Positions 61,472 to 64,000 of a DNA stretch of 64,000 nt are shown here, in pieces. How positions within the stretch are numbered: the stretch's first letter is position 1; the number at the start of each line of letters is the position of its first letter. The notes under the pieces are model-generated. The model saw only the letters and a program-made list of their open reading frames with translations, was not told where the DNA came from and ran no database searches. Position numbers and translations under genes: made by a program. The stretch is from CAZJGG01 sp964545475. GTDB lineage: Bacteria > Bacillota > Clostridia > Lachnospirales > JAISER01. The stretch lies in contig CAZJGG010000002.1 of NCBI GenBank assembly GCA_964545475.1, positions 14,943 through 78,942 of the forward strand. Reading direction: 5' to 3'.

Positions 61472-62635
61472 CTAATTATTTTGGCACTCATTTGGCGCAT
61501 TTTTAAACATTTTATAATTAAGAGTTAATTTTGAGTTATAGATATTAATTTTCTCTAATGCACGTAAAAATGCACTTTCATTCATTTTTCTATATATATC
61601 AGTTACGTCTGTTGACGAGTGACCTAAAAAATACTTTTGCGCCTTTTCATCAACATCGGCAGCATATAAGTCAGTAGCATATGTATGTCGCATATAATGT
61701 GGTGTAATGTCATCTGAAAAAAGTGACGTTTCAGTTTTAATCTTATTTCTATAAGTCTCTGCTCCTGCCATCAAGTGACATTGTCTATGAAAAGATTTCC
61801 ACCACCAAGCACATGTTTGTTTTGTTGCATGATGCCCGTCGCCCTTAGAAAAAACTATATCTTCATTGTTTTTCCTACTGCAATACTCCATAAGAATAGG
61901 ATATAGAATATTTGGTATTGGAACCTCTCTTGTGCCGGCTTTTGTTTTAGTCTCTTTTTCCTTACCAATATTTTTTGACAAACTTAATGATTTATTTACA
62001 TAAATTTTCTTGTTTATAAAGTCAATATCGTCAATCCTAAGAGCTATGCATTCGCCTCTTCTGAGCCCGCAAAATAACATTGTCAAAATATAAGGTCCGC
62101 ATTGATGAGTTTTTGCGACTTCATATACAATAGCCCTTTCAAAATCAGTTAACGGCCGGCGTATTACCTCTGTAAGTTTTGGTAGTTCCAAATGTAAAGC
62201 TGGGTTACGCTCTATGATGCCTTCTATTTCTGCCGCTCCAAAGAGTTGTTTTAATGCTATCCTAATCTTATTTACGGTTCCTACTTTTCCGCCGGAATAT
62301 CCGTTAAGTAATTCTTGCAGGTGAGAAGTTCTGACTTCACGTATATTCATATATCCAATAACCGGTAATATGTCTTTTTCTAGTTTAGCCTTATAATGAC
62401 TTTTCTGCGTTTCTGTTGCATTGGCCTTGTATACCTTAATCCACGTTTGAGACCATTGACTTACAGTTATTTCAGATATTGCGATGCCCTTGCCATGAAG
62501 GCGCTTAGCCTCTGCGAGTTTTTCGTCATGCTCCTTTTTTGTCTTGCCTCGGACCGTAACCCTTTGAGGCTTTCCGTCTACTGTCTTTCCAATAACGAAA
62601 GTTGATCTATAATATCCGTCTCTATTTTTAGGCAT
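61472..62635 (-). CDS. Tyrosine-type site-specific integrase
   Basis: A 387-residue phage/ICE-type integrase (Tn916/phage-like, Arm-binding N-terminus). Residues 1-50 (RDGYYRSTFVIGKTVDGKPQ) form the arm-type DNA-binding domain, about 60-150 the core-binding SAM-like domain (VSQWSQTWIKVYKAN), and the catalytic domain carries Arg in LFCGLRRGECIALR, HYMRHTY (HxxR), GHSSTDVTDIYRKM (His and the nucleophilic Tyr). The stop lies 54 bases from the tRNA-Gly fragment. AGGAG precedes the ATG. It marks the left end of the integrated element. Confidence 0.95.
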   Translation of the reverse strand: MPKNRDGYYRSTFVIGKTVDGKPQRVTVRGKTKKEHDEKLAEAKRLHGKGIAISEITVSQWSQTWIKVYKANATETQKSHYKAKLEKDILPVIGYMNIREVRTSHLQELLNGYSGGKVGTVNKIRIALKQLFGAAEIEGIIERNPALHLELPKLTEVIRRPLTDFERAIVYEVAKTHQCGPYILTMLFCGLRRGECIALRIDDIDFINKKIYVNKSLSLSKNIGKEKETKTKAGTREVPIPNILYPILMEYCSRKNNEDIVFSKGDGHHATKQTCAWWWKSFHRQCHLMAGAETYRNKIKTETSLFSDDITPHYMRHTYATDLYAADVDEKAQKYFLGHSSTDVTDIYRKMNESAFLRALEKINIYNSKLTLNYKMFKNAPNECQNN

Positions 62636-62657
62636 AGCACCACTCCTGTAGTAATCA

Positions 62658-64000
62658 TTATACGGCTATTCTATCGCTTTCAACAACGAGGCTTTCTCTG
62701 TATTCAGCAGCTTTTGCAGTCATTGTCCATGTTGTATGTATGTCCATTTCTTCAATGGTCTTACGTATATTTGCTATATCCACGCTAAAGAATTCTTTTC
62801 TTAGATTGATTTTGTTTAATCTATTAATATTGAATAGATTATGTAATTTATTTTCAAGAGCAGGCGCATCTTCTGAATAAATCATAGCGTGAATATCAAA
62901 TTCAAACGGTACGCTTGCATCGCTAAGTTCCCTTATTCTATCCTCCGGCACGAGCCTACGTGTCATACCAATTTTATAAACGTTTTCGCCAAATGAACCT
63001 ATATTAGAAATTACATAAACATTGCCAGATTTTGTTTGCTGTGCCATTGAAATTGCACGTTGGTTTTTTTCTTCCGCTTCTACCAGCTTTGCATTCAATT
63101 CTTCAAGCTGTTTTTCGTATTGAAGCCTTTGCTCCTCTGTTGCTTCCGAAATCTGACCTTGCACCTTTTCCATTGCTTTTTTTAGCATTTCCTCTTCTTT
63201 TTCAGCTTCTTTTAATGCTTTTTCAATTTCTTTTCTTGCTTTCTCTTCTTCTTTCATCTGCTCTCTTATTGCTTGTTGCTCTTCTTTTTCTTTTCGCCTG
63301 TATTCATTAAGCAGGACAACGAACTTTAGTTCTTGTGTTCTTGCGTTTAAATATTCCTCAGTAATTGCAGTGTTTCTAAATGCTGACCCAAGAGAATTGA
63401 CAATTTGAAAAGCATCATTTATCTTTTGCTCCAGTACACCAAAGTTATCGGTTTTAGCAGCTGTAAGTATTGTATCGACTTTTCCATTAAAGGCATCTAT
63501 AATAAAATTTACAGCGGTATCTCTTCGGTTAGTTTCGACATAGTCACTTTTAGCTGCCAGGCTTTCTTTGACCATCTTCTTTATATTATTTCTAGCTTCT
63601 TTCAAAGACTTTCCAGCTTCAGTAAAGTCGTATTGTTCGCTTAACTGGTCATATACGGTATACGTTGGTACAATGTATTCATAACCGTAACCATCAATAG
63701 TATTCTTTAAAGCTTTAACGGTTTTTGCTAACTCTTCTGATTCTTTAAGCGCCCTATATGCATTACCAGCAATTTCTTCAGCCTTCTTGTTGGCTTCGCT
63801 AATAATTTGAGCAGCTTCATTTTTAGCATTAGATTTAATAGTTTCGCCTTCTTGTAGTACTGCTTCTTTTGATTCTTTGGCATCTATCAATAAATCTTCT
63901 GCTTCATTTATGATTCTTTTGGCTTCTTGCTCAACGTCTAATAACGCATCATATTTAATCAGCTGGTTAACCTTATTCTCCATTTCTTCATATTTAGCTT
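62658..64000 (-). CDS. Coiled-coil protein with C-terminal GIY-YIG/T5orf172-like domain (probably partial)
   Basis: At least 441 residues from an ATG at 63983; the frame stays open to the window edge, so the true start may lie outside. The N-terminal 100 residues and residues about 215-315 are strongly charged coiled coils (EEKARKEIEKALKEAEKEEE and similar). Between them is a DUF4041-like region (GYGYEYIVPTYTVYDQL, YLNARTQELKFVVLLNEYRR). The C-terminal 110 residues match T5orf172/MUG113 domains (GNVYVISNIGSFGENVYKIG, then REFFSVD), which are GIY-YIG-related nucleases. Such proteins are common cargo of phages and integrative elements. It lies 22 bases upstream of the integrase. Function is unknown. 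Confidence 0.75.
   Translation of the reverse strand, partial: AKYEEMENKVNQLIKYDALLDVEQEAKRIINEAEDLLIDAKESKEAVLQEGETIKSNAKNEAAQIISEANKKAEEIAGNAYRALKESEELAKTVKALKNTIDGYGYEYIVPTYTVYDQLSEQYDFTEAGKSLKEARNNIKKMVKESLAAKSDYVETNRRDTAVNFIIDAFNGKVDTILTAAKTDNFGVLEQKINDAFQIVNSLGSAFRNTAITEEYLNARTQELKFVVLLNEYRRKEKEEQQAIREQMKEEEKARKEIEKALKEAEKEEEMLKKAMEKVQGQISEATEEQRLQYEKQLEELNAKLVEAEEKNQRAISMAQQTKSGNVYVISNIGSFGENVYKIGMTRRLVPEDRIRELSDASVPFEFDIHAMIYSEDAPALENKLHNLFNINRLNKINLRKEFFSVDIANIRKTIEEMDIHTTWTMTAKAAEYRESLVVESDRIAV

Overview
The window is AT-rich DNA from a Gram-positive, very probably spore-forming member of the Clostridia. This is inferred from the sporulation membrane protein YlbJ, the conserved asp23-yloV-recG-rsmD-coaD block, SepF/YlmG/YlmH next to AsnRS, PucR regulation and strong AGGAGG-type ribosome sites. 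The closest feel is a Lachnospirales-type gut anaerobe; no species call is possible from sequence alone.

Layout. 1-1.5 kb: end of a creatininase-family gene and a class III aminotransferase. 1.7-13.6 kb: arginine biosynthesis, with argGH diverging from argCJBD-carAB across a shared control region carrying ARG-box-like sites on both promoters; argF is not in the window. 13.8-18.7 kb: PucR regulator, NCS1 permease, NicX/M29-like metalloenzyme and a signal-less solute-binding protein, possibly an uncharacterised catabolic unit. 19-27.7 kb: asnS-ylmH-ylmG-sepF-yggS-HlyD (minus), ylbJ (plus), then a coiled-coil protein, coaD and rsmD (minus). 27.8-33.9 kb: recG, yloV, asp23 and glgA (minus). 34-42 kb: pepF, a desulforedoxin-like protein, greA-lysS, cdd-pdp, an alpha/beta hydrolase and a DUF1963 protein. 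42-48.8 kb (minus): murA, a chemoreceptor, a glycosyltransferase-CsaB fusion and an acyl-ACP thioesterase. 49.2-51.1 kb: an AAA ATPase plus HNH nuclease pair resembling Septu defence. 51.2-53.1 kb: glycolipid-type glycosyltransferase and a TPR-like protein. 53.3-59.3 kb: a membrane protein/ABC transporter operon ending in a Gln-Gly repeat protein. 59.4-61.3 kb: cysE-cysK. From 61.4 kb to the right edge: the left end of an integrated element, with a 43-nt 3' fragment of tRNA-Gly, a tyrosine integrase and a coiled-coil GIY-YIG-like protein running off the window.

The most striking observation is carA. The ORF is intact, but the glutaminase domain has lost the catalytic Cys (Gly241) and the terminal His-Pro-Glu segment, while keeping the rest of the fold. 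It sits in an arginine operon with a full-length carB, which suggests an ammonia-dependent carbamoyl-phosphate synthetase. A second theme is intergenic repeats: two families of about 150-165 bp MITE-like elements with terminal inverted repeats and a related core, and a 66-bp element that can fold as a cloverleaf of three hairpins. One MITE lies inside the arginine operon, and one sits between divergent operons with promoter-like hexamers pointing out of both ends.
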